Shown one piece after another: positions 30,426-39,021 of a stretch of DNA of 39,899 nt (its first letter is position 1; each line of letters begins with the position of its first letter). The position numbers were made by a program, and so were the translations under genes. The stretch is from a virus. Location of the stretch: positions 1 to 39,899 of IMG/VR virus record IMGVR_UViG_3300044695_003256. The stretch is one strand, 5' to 3'. The notes under the pieces are model-generated. The model was not told where the DNA came from, did not search any database, and saw only the letters and a program-made list of their open reading frames with translations.

Positions 30426-30931
30426 TACCAGCCTTTATATAATCTAAAATCTAAGGCTTTACATCCATCACCATAAATCAAATTAACGTATTTAATCATT
30501 GCATCAATTTGAGCATATGGGTCAGAAGTCTTTTTAGAGTCAACAAGAGCCCAAGTACTATTAAGAAACTGCCCTATACCAAAAGCAGTAGACTTTGGGT
30601 TTTGAGCAACTGGATTCCAACGACTTTCTCTATCTACTAATTTAAAGTAGCACTTTAATTCTTTTGCTGGAATATTTTCTTTTAAATAGTGTTGATAGGC
30701 TTTAACTGCTAACTCAGATTTAGGATCATTAAATTGTGCCCTAGAACGACTAGCAACAACTGAGTTAGATTCTCTTGCAGTAATTACCCCCTCTAAAGGA
30801 CTATAGGTGGCTTGTCCTTTTGAGACAGCCACCAAAGGTTCGGCGGTATACAAGGGAGTCTGTCTATCTACATAATTAATATAAGTACCAATAAAAATAA
30901 AAGCCAATAATGCTGAATATGCTTTCTTCAT
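30422..30931 (-). CDS. Lytic transglycosylase (SLT-type endolysin)
   Basis: 169 residues. A hydrophobic N-terminal segment (about 5-20) could act as signal or anchor. 'VDRESRWNPVAQ' holds the likely catalytic Glu (E102), followed by 'STAFGIGQFLNSTWALV', the SLT motif, and a C-terminal GWY, typical of actinobacterial and actinophage transglycosylases. Cleaves peptidoglycan glycan strands in this family. Perfect Shine-Dalgarno (AAGGAGGT). Opposite strand to the holin. Confidence 0.85.
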   Translation of the reverse strand: MKKAYSALLAFIFIGTYINYVDRQTPLYTAEPLVAVSKGQATYSPLEGVITARESNSVVASRSRAQFNDPKSELAVKAYQHYLKENIPAKELKCYFKLVDRESRWNPVAQNPKSTAFGIGQFLNSTWALVDSKKTSDPYAQIDAMIKYVNLIYGDGCKALDFRLYKGWY

Positions 30932-30968
30932 AAGTTACCTCCTTGAAGAAGTTTTTTTCGACTATTCT

Positions 30969-30997
30969 AGTATAACCTATGAATTTAAATAAATCAA
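30969..30997 (-). promoter_or_regulatory. Promoter for the lytic transglycosylase
   Basis: Minus strand TTGATT, 17-nt spacer, TATACT. Separates lysin expression from the rightward late operon. Confidence 0.65.
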
Positions 30998-31019
30998 GCA
31001 TTTATTAAATATGATATAA

Positions 31020-31140
31020 ACAAGGGTTTTACATATGTACATATATACATATACAGATAGTATTTAATATATTATTATATTAATTATTTTATATATTATA
31101 TATTTAATCTATTCCCACCCTATCCACCCATCTAGTTTAT
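31020..31140. other. AT-rich gene-free stretch
   Basis: Very AT-rich, with a TATGTACATA palindrome and alternating TATATA runs followed by long A/T blocks and a C-rich end (CCCACCCTATCCACCC). No open frame or clear promoter. Could be an origin, a duplex-unwinding element or a spacer; not decidable from sequence. Confidence 0.45.
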
Positions 31141-31142
31141 AC

Positions 31143-31361
31143 TTAATTTTTATATTTGTCAATAGTTTCTTTGATAATATTTATTACCTTGATTCCAGGG
31201 TGAAACGTTGAGTTGCAAGTGATACACTCAAAGTAAACCTGATCCTCAGAGTTAACTCTAGTAACAACAATATCATCATTACCGAATGGACAGTTAATTT
31301 TACCAGCAAGTTGACGATTTGCCAAACTGTTGTAAAAGTTAACCTCTTGTATTGATAGCAT
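31143..31361 (-). CDS. Small hypothetical protein with Cys motif
   Basis: 72 residues: 'MLSIQEVNFYNSLANRQLAG', 'KINCPFGNDDIVVTRVNSED', 'QVYFECITCNSTFHPGIKVI'. CITC plus an upstream CPFG may form a zinc-ribbon with an atypical first knuckle. AAGGAAGGT before the ATG. Divergent from the ribonucleotide reductase. Role unknown. Confidence 0.6.
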   Translation of the reverse strand: MLSIQEVNFYNSLANRQLAGKINCPFGNDDIVVTRVNSEDQVYFECITCNSTFHPGIKVINIIKETIDKYKN

Positions 31362-31364
31362 AAT

Positions 31365-31402
31365 TTGACCTTCCTTAAAAACTCTAGTACAATGATATCA
31401 TT
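31365..31402 (+). promoter_or_regulatory. Ribonucleotide reductase promoter with overlapping palindrome
   Basis: TTGACC, 17-nt spacer, TACAAT (31388-31393). The perfect 12-bp palindrome AATGATATCATT (31391-31402) overlaps the -10 and start site, an operator position. Does not look like an NrdR box. Confidence 0.6.
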
Positions 31403-31433
31403 ACTCTAAAAAAATCAAAGGAAGTGCTTTATT

Positions 31434-33374
31434 TTGTCATTTATTAACGAAAAAGGATCAATCTCAGATCCGTACAAAAACTTTATCCACATCTCAAGGT
31501 ATGCAAGATGGATTGAAGATAAGAATCGCAGAGAGACCTGGACCGAAACGGTTGAAAGATATATAAATTTTATGAAAGACCATTTAATTTTAAATTATGG
31601 ATATAGTCCAAACGCTAAAATTTTTGATGAAGTTAAAGACTCTATTTTAAACCATAGAATCATGCCATCAATGAGAGCCTTAATGACTGCTGGACCAGCA
31701 CTAGAACGTGATCACATTGCAGCATACAACTGCTCATTTATCGCTGTAGATAGTCTTCGTGCATTTGATGAAGCGATGTATGTTTTGATGAACGGAACAG
31801 GCGTAGGATTTTCAGTAGAGTCAAAGTATCTTGAAGAACTTCCAGTAATTGCAGAATCATTTAATCAAACAGGAACAACTATTGTTGTAGAAGATTCTAA
31901 ACTTGGTTGGGCAAAAGCACTTAAAGAATTAATTGCGTTATTGTCACAAGGACAAATTCCACAATGGGATATGTCTAAGGTTCGTCCATCAGGTGCTAGA
32001 CTAAAAACTTTTGGTGGTCGTGCTTCTGGACCTGGACCACTTGGTGCATTGTTTACATTTACAGTAGATACATTTAAGAACGCAGCAGGACGTAGATTAA
32101 AACCAATTGAGGCACATGACTTAATGTGTAAAGTTGGAGAAGTAGTTGTAGTTGGAGGAGTTCGCCGTTCTGCTCTAATTTCACTTTCAAATCTTGATGA
32201 CTTTGAAATGGCTAAGGCTAAAAGTGGTTCTTGGTGGGAAACTCAACCACAAAGATCATTAGCAAATAACTCTGCTGTCTATAATGCAAAACCAAACACA
32301 GCACAATTTTTACGCGAATGGAGAAATCTTTACGAATCAAAATCTGGTGAAAGAGGAATTTATAATATTGATTCAGTTCGTAAGCATGTTGAGTCATTTG
32401 GTAGAAGAGATTCATCTTTAGTTTCTGGAACAAACCCATGTGGTGAAATTATTCTTCGTTCAAATGAATTTTGCAATTTAACTGAAGTAGTTATTTCAGC
32501 AGAAGATACAAGAGAAGAGTTAATGGAAAAAATAAGACTTGCTACAATACTTGGAACATGGCAATCTACATTGACTAATTTTAAATATATTAGAAAAGTA
32601 TGGAAAGATAATTGTGAAGAAGAAAGACTGCTTGGAGTTTCTCTAACAGGAATTTATGGAAATAAAATTACTTCAACTGCAGGAAAAGCATTAGAGCAGT
32701 TATTGACTGACTTAAGATTAGAATCAGTAAAGGTTAATGATGTAGAAGCAAAAAAACTTAACATTAACCCATCTGTATCTATTACTTGCGTTAAGCCTTC
32801 TGGCACTGTAAGTCAATTGGTCGGGGTGTCTAGTGGTATTCATCCATGGTATTCAGAGTACTACGTAAGAAGTGTTCGTGGATCTAACAATGATCCATTG
32901 ACTCAATTTTTAAAAGATTCAGGAATTCCAAACGAACCAGATGTAATGAAACCTGATGAAACAACAGTATTTTATTTTCCTCAAAAGGCTCCAAAGAATG
33001 CAACAGTAACAAAAGATTTAACAGCCGTAGATCATCTAGAGATGTGGAAGATTTATAGAACTTATTGGACAGAACATAACCCTAGCGTTACTATTAATGT
33101 TCACGAAGATGAATGGCTAAGAGTAGGTGCATGGGTTTTTGATAACTTTGATTCAATTGGTGGTGTATCTTTCTTACCAGCGAGTGAACATACTTATAAG
33201 CAAGCCCCATATCAAGAAATTTCTAAAGATGAGTATGAAGAATGGGTAAAAAAATCTCCTTCAAATATTCAATGGGATATGCTGTCTTTATATGAAAAAG
33301 AAGATGGAACCACTGGAACACAAGAACTTTCATGTGTTGCAGGGGAATGCGAAATAGTTGACATTACAAAGTAG
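31434..33374 (+). CDS. nrdJ: Class II (adenosylcobalamin-dependent) ribonucleotide reductase
   Basis: 646 residues, TTG start with AAAGGAAG about 11 nt upstream; no ATG near. Reduces ribonucleotides to deoxyribonucleotides using a B12 radical. 'TNPCGEI' carries the radical Cys336 and Glu338. Cys100 (AYNCSF) and Cys347 form the redox pair, and Cys634/Cys639 (CVAGEC) the C-terminal relay, with spacings matching the Lactobacillus monomeric enzyme (408/419, 731/736). Also 'KPSGTVSQLVGVSSGIHP'. Shorter than the usual ~740 residues. Needs host or environmental B12. Confidence 0.95.
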   Translation: MSFINEKGSISDPYKNFIHISRYARWIEDKNRRETWTETVERYINFMKDHLILNYGYSPNAKIFDEVKDSILNHRIMPSMRALMTAGPALERDHIAAYNCSFIAVDSLRAFDEAMYVLMNGTGVGFSVESKYLEELPVIAESFNQTGTTIVVEDSKLGWAKALKELIALLSQGQIPQWDMSKVRPSGARLKTFGGRASGPGPLGALFTFTVDTFKNAAGRRLKPIEAHDLMCKVGEVVVVGGVRRSALISLSNLDDFEMAKAKSGSWWETQPQRSLANNSAVYNAKPNTAQFLREWRNLYESKSGERGIYNIDSVRKHVESFGRRDSSLVSGTNPCGEIILRSNEFCNLTEVVISAEDTREELMEKIRLATILGTWQSTLTNFKYIRKVWKDNCEEERLLGVSLTGIYGNKITSTAGKALEQLLTDLRLESVKVNDVEAKKLNINPSVSITCVKPSGTVSQLVGVSSGIHPWYSEYYVRSVRGSNNDPLTQFLKDSGIPNEPDVMKPDETTVFYFPQKAPKNATVTKDLTAVDHLEMWKIYRTYWTEHNPSVTINVHEDEWLRVGAWVFDNFDSIGGVSFLPASEHTYKQAPYQEISKDEYEEWVKKSPSNIQWDMLSLYEKEDGTTGTQELSCVAGECEIVDITK

Positions 33375-33403
33375 CAACATGATAAAATAGACTAGAGGTA
33401 TCT

Positions 33404-36400
33404 ATGTCTGAATCCATTGCAAATCTTTATGCTGCTAGGATCTTTGCTGAGCATCCATTAGCATTTTGGTCACTGGATGATGAAGTTTCTTTCTTATCTA
33501 AACTAAGTGTATCTGAAAAAGATCTTTCAAATTGGTCTTTATACAATATGCAAGAGTCACTATCTTCCTCTCCTGCTTTTGGAGCACCAGTTACTGGAAA
33601 TCCATCTGTGTTGGTAACAAACGTTTCAGCATCTTCCTTTCTTTCTGCTTCGGCAATTGCTTCACCTATAAATACAATAAATAACCTTGATCCAGACAAA
33701 AAAACAATATCGATAAACTTATTTACATATGACTTTAAAGGTTTTGTTTTAAGTTATGACATAGGGTTTAAATATAACAATACCCTTTACTATAAAACTA
33801 TAAGTAGTCCAGAAAACCAAGAATGGGTAAAAGTTAGCCATACAATAGATGTGCCAAGTGGCAATATTGACCTATATCCATTTTTTAGAATTAATTACAT
33901 AAACTCAGGAGTCAACTCTGGAAACGATTACGATGTTGCAATTAGTGGACTTTCAGTTGGTCAATGGTCTGAAATTTTTCATTATAAGTCTACTGGTGAA
34001 AATCCAACAACTATTCAAGACGCAGAATTATTAAGTATTGTTTCGGCATCAAACTATACCTCTTTATCATCATCAGCAATAACAGTAATTCCAGCAGATT
34101 CATATGGCATAGCAAACTCTAATGCTGGATATTATTTAGTTGAAAACAATAGAATGCTTGCAACTAGTTTAGACTTCCCAATAACATTTGGATCAAACAA
34201 CATAACAAGTTTAACTTACCCAATATTTAGTAGCATACCATCTTTAGTTTTTGAAGGACAGGGGTTTTTAAACAAGTATGGACAATATAGATCTTTAACA
34301 GCAGAGTTTTGGTTAAGGGCTTATAGCAACGCAAAGATACCAGTAAAAATATTTGGACCACTAACTTCTGGTGACGGTATATATATAGAAAATGATTTTA
34401 TAATTATAAAAATAGGTTTAAATAAAAAGTCATACTTTATAGGTAAATGGTACAGACCTATGCTTATTGATTTTATATATGAAATAACAAGTGCTTCTTT
34501 ATTAATAAATGGTGACTTGGTTATACAAATGCCGATAGATCAAGACCAATTAACTTTTCCAGAAATAACAAAAGACTATCTTGGATTTTTTGCTGATGAA
34601 GAAGTTAGCACAATAGAAGTTGATGCATTTGCAATTTATCCATACGTTGTTCCAGAACAAGTAGCAAAAAGAAGATTTATTTACGCTCAAGGTGTTGAAG
34701 CGGCAAATAACATTACAACAAACTTTAATGGAGATTCTTTTCAATTAGATTTTCCATACGCTAACTATACATCAACATTAAACTATCCAGACATGAATGA
34801 TTGGAACTCTGGATTTTTTAATAATTTAAAAAGTACCTCTAAGTACTTATCATTTCCAGACTATGAATTGCCACAGATTATATTTGGAGCATCTGGAAGT
34901 GGTGCCTTTACTGGGGTAGATGAAAGACAATTTTTAAACGATAACTATGCTATTCAAGATTCAGACTATCCATTTATAAAACTTAGACCAAACTCAAACT
35001 ATAACAATATAAACTCAAGTATATACTTTTCAAATTTAAATATTTTAAACAGTCCATTGAGAAGTATTTTTGGTGTATTTGAAGCACCAACATCTTTATC
35101 AGCAAGTGCACAAACATTGATGACACTTACAAACAGTTTTAATAACGATACTTTTACAGTAACAGTAAGTAGTTCTGGTTTGCAATATTTATTTAACTCA
35201 GTACCACTTGGTAGTGCTTTAGCAATATCCGCATCATCTACTTTTATTGCTGGTTTTGATCTTAATCAAATTACTTTACAAAACTCAGACATCTTGCAAA
35301 ACTTTTTTTCAAATCCACAAAATATATCTCTTAGACTAGGGGGTACTCAAAACTCTGTCTATAGTGGAAAGATACATAGAATAACATTCAATAATGCTAT
35401 GCATACTCAAAAAGATTTGTCTGACTATATAAGTGCTAACGGAATATTTAACCAGACTATCGATACATACTATCTAAAGTATTATATTGGAAACTATACT
35501 TACTACCCACAGATTCTATCTGAAAGCGTTGTTTTAGACATAGGTGCTTCGGGATATTGGGAAGATTCAATCCCTCTGTCATATTTTGGAAGGTATGTAG
35601 AAGATAGAAATAAAAACTCATATTATGACTTAGACATGATTCAATTTAATATAGAAATACCATCCTCTCCAATATTAAAAAAAGAACAATACTTTGTTGA
35701 CGGAGGATCATCAAGATCTTCTAATTTTAAATTTTGGTTTGACGATGGTTTATCTACCAGAGATGAAGAAGACGTAACTCTTGAGTTTGATGGTGGTAGC
35801 CCATCTTTATCTCCTGATGAATTAACTGACGATCAACTAGATGCAGCCTTCAAAGATTACTCAAAAGATAATTACTTTATAAAATCCTACATTACTCTTC
35901 AAAACTATCAAGATGCTGGAACAATCCCATATTCACAATATGTTAATACACAAAGAATTAATGGAGATAGGGTTCTTGATTTTGATTCGTCAAATATTCA
36001 AGATTTTAATAATACAAAGTACGAGGTATCAGATAGAACAGTTATATTCCCTCCAAAAGAATTAGTTGATTTTAATGACTACTATGTAACTGTTCATATA
36101 GAACTTTCAACAAATGGAATTATAAACAATCCAATACAGATTAAAAAAATGTCCTTGGCTTCTTTGGCATATGACGAATCAGCGTTCTACTCAATTAGCA
36201 GTCCAGATGGATACAAACTATACCCATTTAGTAGATATAACAAATTTTATGTATATAAAAATAAAAATCCTTTTACTGTATACAAAGACTCAACCTCTTA
36301 TATGCATACAACTGCAGACTCTGGTATAAGCGTTCTACCTTACGAGTCATCTGCAACACGCGGAATAACTATACCAATTAATCAACAACAGGCTAGTTCT

Positions 36401-37033
36401 TATACTTTGGGCGGGGTACAGTTATGGGCATTCTATAACAAAGATAGTTTAATAAATTCAATAGAACACATTGGACAAATAAAAACTAAATACAGAACTT
36501 ATGATTTATACCTTAATCCAGAATCAAATAAAACAAGAGCAAAGATGACAATAGTAGATCAAAATGGACTTGATCCTTCAGAAGATTTAATATTTTATCA
36601 AAATGGAAGAATAGTAGATAGTATATATATCTCACCACTTTCTTGGAATTTTATCTTAATAGTGTTTGACCAAGGAGAAGAACTAAACAACTATGTTGGT
36701 CAGTTTGAACTTTATCAGGGGTTAATGATTAACAATATAGCCTTTTACAGAAAGTCCAATGAGGTACTTGGAAGAGAATTTATATTTAACGATTGGGTAG
36801 ACTTAACAACAGAAACAACCTGGCAAACCTGGTTTGATGCAGAAAACTGGTCTGCTATAGAAGGGGCGGTAGAAGAAATAAGGGTAAATGTAGATGGAAA
36901 AAGTATATATGATTCTACTTTTGGAGTTTCTAATGTAGTTTTGAACGATGATTCAATATTAAATGTAAGTTCAGATAAAGTAGTAATAATTACTGGTACT
37001 GTTTGGAAAGAGTATAGCCAAATACCAGTATAA
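33404..37033 (+). CDS. Very large tail protein (LamG-like)
   Basis: 1209 residues. Starts 'NLYAARIFAEHPLAFWSLDD', a pattern of actinophage minor tail proteins with a LamG/concanavalin-like fold. A second such part near 295-430 ('LTAEFWLRAYSNAKIPVKIF', 'YLGFFADEEVSTIEVDAFAI'). The rest is beta-rich with no further motif. AGAGGT upstream of the ATG. Probably a tail tip or fibre component beside the head genes. Confidence 0.65.
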   Translation: MSESIANLYAARIFAEHPLAFWSLDDEVSFLSKLSVSEKDLSNWSLYNMQESLSSSPAFGAPVTGNPSVLVTNVSASSFLSASAIASPINTINNLDPDKKTISINLFTYDFKGFVLSYDIGFKYNNTLYYKTISSPENQEWVKVSHTIDVPSGNIDLYPFFRINYINSGVNSGNDYDVAISGLSVGQWSEIFHYKSTGENPTTIQDAELLSIVSASNYTSLSSSAITVIPADSYGIANSNAGYYLVENNRMLATSLDFPITFGSNNITSLTYPIFSSIPSLVFEGQGFLNKYGQYRSLTAEFWLRAYSNAKIPVKIFGPLTSGDGIYIENDFIIIKIGLNKKSYFIGKWYRPMLIDFIYEITSASLLINGDLVIQMPIDQDQLTFPEITKDYLGFFADEEVSTIEVDAFAIYPYVVPEQVAKRRFIYAQGVEAANNITTNFNGDSFQLDFPYANYTSTLNYPDMNDWNSGFFNNLKSTSKYLSFPDYELPQIIFGASGSGAFTGVDERQFLNDNYAIQDSDYPFIKLRPNSNYNNINSSIYFSNLNILNSPLRSIFGVFEAPTSLSASAQTLMTLTNSFNNDTFTVTVSSSGLQYLFNSVPLGSALAISASSTFIAGFDLNQITLQNSDILQNFFSNPQNISLRLGGTQNSVYSGKIHRITFNNAMHTQKDLSDYISANGIFNQTIDTYYLKYYIGNYTYYPQILSESVVLDIGASGYWEDSIPLSYFGRYVEDRNKNSYYDLDMIQFNIEIPSSPILKKEQYFVDGGSSRSSNFKFWFDDGLSTRDEEDVTLEFDGGSPSLSPDELTDDQLDAAFKDYSKDNYFIKSYITLQNYQDAGTIPYSQYVNTQRINGDRVLDFDSSNIQDFNNTKYEVSDRTVIFPPKELVDFNDYYVTVHIELSTNGIINNPIQIKKMSLASLAYDESAFYSISSPDGYKLYPFSRYNKFYVYKNKNPFTVYKDSTSYMHTTADSGISVLPYESSATRGITIPINQQQASSYTLGGVQLWAFYNKDSLINSIEHIGQIKTKYRTYDLYLNPESNKTRAKMTIVDQNGLDPSEDLIFYQNGRIVDSIYISPLSWNFILIVFDQGEELNNYVGQFELYQGLMINNIAFYRKSNEVLGREFIFNDWVDLTTETTWQTWFDAENWSAIEGAVEEIRVNVDGKSIYDSTFGVSNVVLNDDSILNVSSDKVVIITGTVWKEYSQIPV

Positions 37034-37051
37034 TATGATACAATATGGTAT

Positions 37052-37417
37052 ATGAATTCAAACAATATTGATAAAAACGGTAAATCAAAGTTAAAAGTAC
37101 TCAATAAACAACAAAGGTATGGCTTATATGTGTGGCAAATGGATCATAATGGAAAGGCTTTTGGAGACAAGGGTGGCAACGTTATGAATATTCCAGGTAA
37201 TCAATATGATTTAGATAAGATGAGCAAGGTAGCACAAGCCGCTAGATATTATAATGCTCCAGCAGGAAAGGTAATTTTTATGCCAGGAGTGAGAAGAGTT
37301 TCTGAAATGGAATACTCTGAACAACTTGGAAGAATGAAAGAAGGATATATTGCCAGCGAAACCGACATTGGTGCCTGGATGGATGCAGCAAAGGGGATAA
37401 AGACAAATGGAGAATGA
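37052..37417 (+). CDS. Conserved small phage protein upstream of portal
   Basis: 121 residues. 'LYVWQMDHNGKAFGDKGGNV', 'MNIPGNQYDLDKMSKVAQAA', 'GKVIFMPGVRRVSEMEYSEQ'. I recall 'LYVWxMPDG...D..GN.MNIPS..GD..KM..L..AA..YG' proteins adjacent to portals in actinophages and others. Function unknown. No ribosome site: a TGATACAAT box ends 7 nt before the ATG, again leaderless. Overlaps the portal gene by 11 bp. Confidence 0.65.
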   Translation: MNSNNIDKNGKSKLKVLNKQQRYGLYVWQMDHNGKAFGDKGGNVMNIPGNQYDLDKMSKVAQAARYYNAPAGKVIFMPGVRRVSEMEYSEQLGRMKEGYIASETDIGAWMDAAKGIKTNGE

Positions 37418-38966
37418 AGAATTAGAATCTATTGCAAGAATAGATAATTTAGATAGAATGGAAAGACCAGAAAAAAGCGATGACTTTATGGTCGATGCAG
37501 AGTTAGCAAAAACATATACAGGACTAGATTCAAACTTTAAACGTAGAGCAACTAGATCAATAAGTAAAGCATTCACTGGTCAAGAAAATACAGGATCAAA
37601 ACAATTATTTCAAGAACAAGATATAGTTACAGCATACGGTCTTTATGACGTAGTTGTTCCACCATATAACTTAGATGAACTAGCATTCTTTTACGAAAAT
37701 TCATTTGCTAACCACGCTGCTATTAATGCCAAAGTTGCAAATACTGTTGGACTAGGATATTCATTTGTAAACACAGACTCTACTTTAGCAAGACTAGAAG
37801 ATGCCGAATCAGATGAACAATTAATTAGGGCACAAAGAAAAATTCAAAGACTCAAGTCTCAAATGACTGAATGGCTAGAAGAACTTAATGACGAAGATAC
37901 CTTTAGTCATATATTAGAAAAAGTATACGTAGACGCTGAATCAACAGGTAATGGATATATAGAAATTGGAAGAAAAGTAAATGGAGAAATTGGATATGTT
38001 GGTCATATCCCATCAACCACAGTGCGTGTAAGAAGATTAAGAGATGGCTACATCCAGATAGTAAATCAAAGAGTAGTTTATTTTAGAAACTTTCAAGGTA
38101 AAGAATCAAACCCAGTAACTAACGATCCTAGACCAAACGAATTAATTCACATCAAAAAATACTCACCAAAAACTTCTTACTACGGAGTTCCAGACACAGT
38201 AGCCTCATCTGTTGCTATGGTTGGAGATAATTTAGCGGGTAGATATAACATTGACTACTTTGAAAACAAAGCAGTGCCAAGATATATAGTTACTCTAAAA
38301 GGAGCAAAACTATCATCTGATGCAGAAGATAAGTTATTTAGATTCTTGCAATCAGGACTTCGTGGTCAAAACCACAGAACCTTATACATACCACTTCCAG
38401 GAGACTCTACAGACAATAAAGTAGACTTTAAAATGGAACCTATTGAAAATGGCATACAAGAAGGATCATTTGAAAAATACCGTAAATCAAATCGTGACGA
38501 TATTTTGATGGCTCATCAAGTACCATTCTCTAAAGTAGGAGGAGGGGCTGGAGTTTCAATAGCCTCAGCAATATCTTCTGATAGGACCTTTAAAGAGCAG
38601 GTTGCAAGACCAGCACAAAGAAACTTAGAAAAGGTTATAAATAAAATTGTAAAAGAAAAGACCGATATGGTTGCTTTTAAACTTAACGAACTAACCCTGA
38701 CTGATGAAACCACTCAAAGTCAGATTGATGAACGATACCTAAGAATGCAGGTAGTTGTTCCAAATGAGGTTCGTGAAAGACTTGGATACCCATCAAGAAT
38801 GGGTGGACAAGACCCTATTGTCTTAGGTGCTCAACAAAGAGCAGAGATTACATCTCAATCTAATGGCAATAGAATGAGGGATCAACAGAGAACTGATAAC
38901 AATAGCGATTCTCCTTCAACCACTACAGGACGAGGTCCTGGTGGCGAGGGTAGAACGGTAGAATAA
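37407..38966 (+). CDS. Portal protein
   Basis: 519 residues. The dodecameric head-vertex channel for DNA. 'NELIHIKKYSPKTSYYGVPD' followed by 'NIDYFENKAVPRYIVTLKGA' is the portal-family signature, with 'KVGGGAGVSIASAISSDRTF' and a disordered C-terminus (SPSTTTGRGPGGEGRTVE). Next gene is the prohead protease, the usual order. Start ATG lies inside the preceding gene, with GAAG upstream. Confidence 0.9.
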   Translation: MENEELESIARIDNLDRMERPEKSDDFMVDAELAKTYTGLDSNFKRRATRSISKAFTGQENTGSKQLFQEQDIVTAYGLYDVVVPPYNLDELAFFYENSFANHAAINAKVANTVGLGYSFVNTDSTLARLEDAESDEQLIRAQRKIQRLKSQMTEWLEELNDEDTFSHILEKVYVDAESTGNGYIEIGRKVNGEIGYVGHIPSTTVRVRRLRDGYIQIVNQRVVYFRNFQGKESNPVTNDPRPNELIHIKKYSPKTSYYGVPDTVASSVAMVGDNLAGRYNIDYFENKAVPRYIVTLKGAKLSSDAEDKLFRFLQSGLRGQNHRTLYIPLPGDSTDNKVDFKMEPIENGIQEGSFEKYRKSNRDDILMAHQVPFSKVGGGAGVSIASAISSDRTFKEQVARPAQRNLEKVINKIVKEKTDMVAFKLNELTLTDETTQSQIDERYLRMQVVVPNEVRERLGYPSRMGGQDPIVLGAQQRAEITSQSNGNRMRDQQRTDNNSDSPSTTTGRGPGGEGRTVE

Positions 38967-39021
38967 TAAATAGTTATAAGTTTTAAAAATCTCTTATAAA
39001 CACTTATATAATGGAAGTAGT

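Noticed and set aside
31391-31402. NrdR box at the reductase promoter
   Set aside because: AATGATATCATT does not fit the ACACTATATATAGTGT-type pattern, so only an unnamed operator is proposed.
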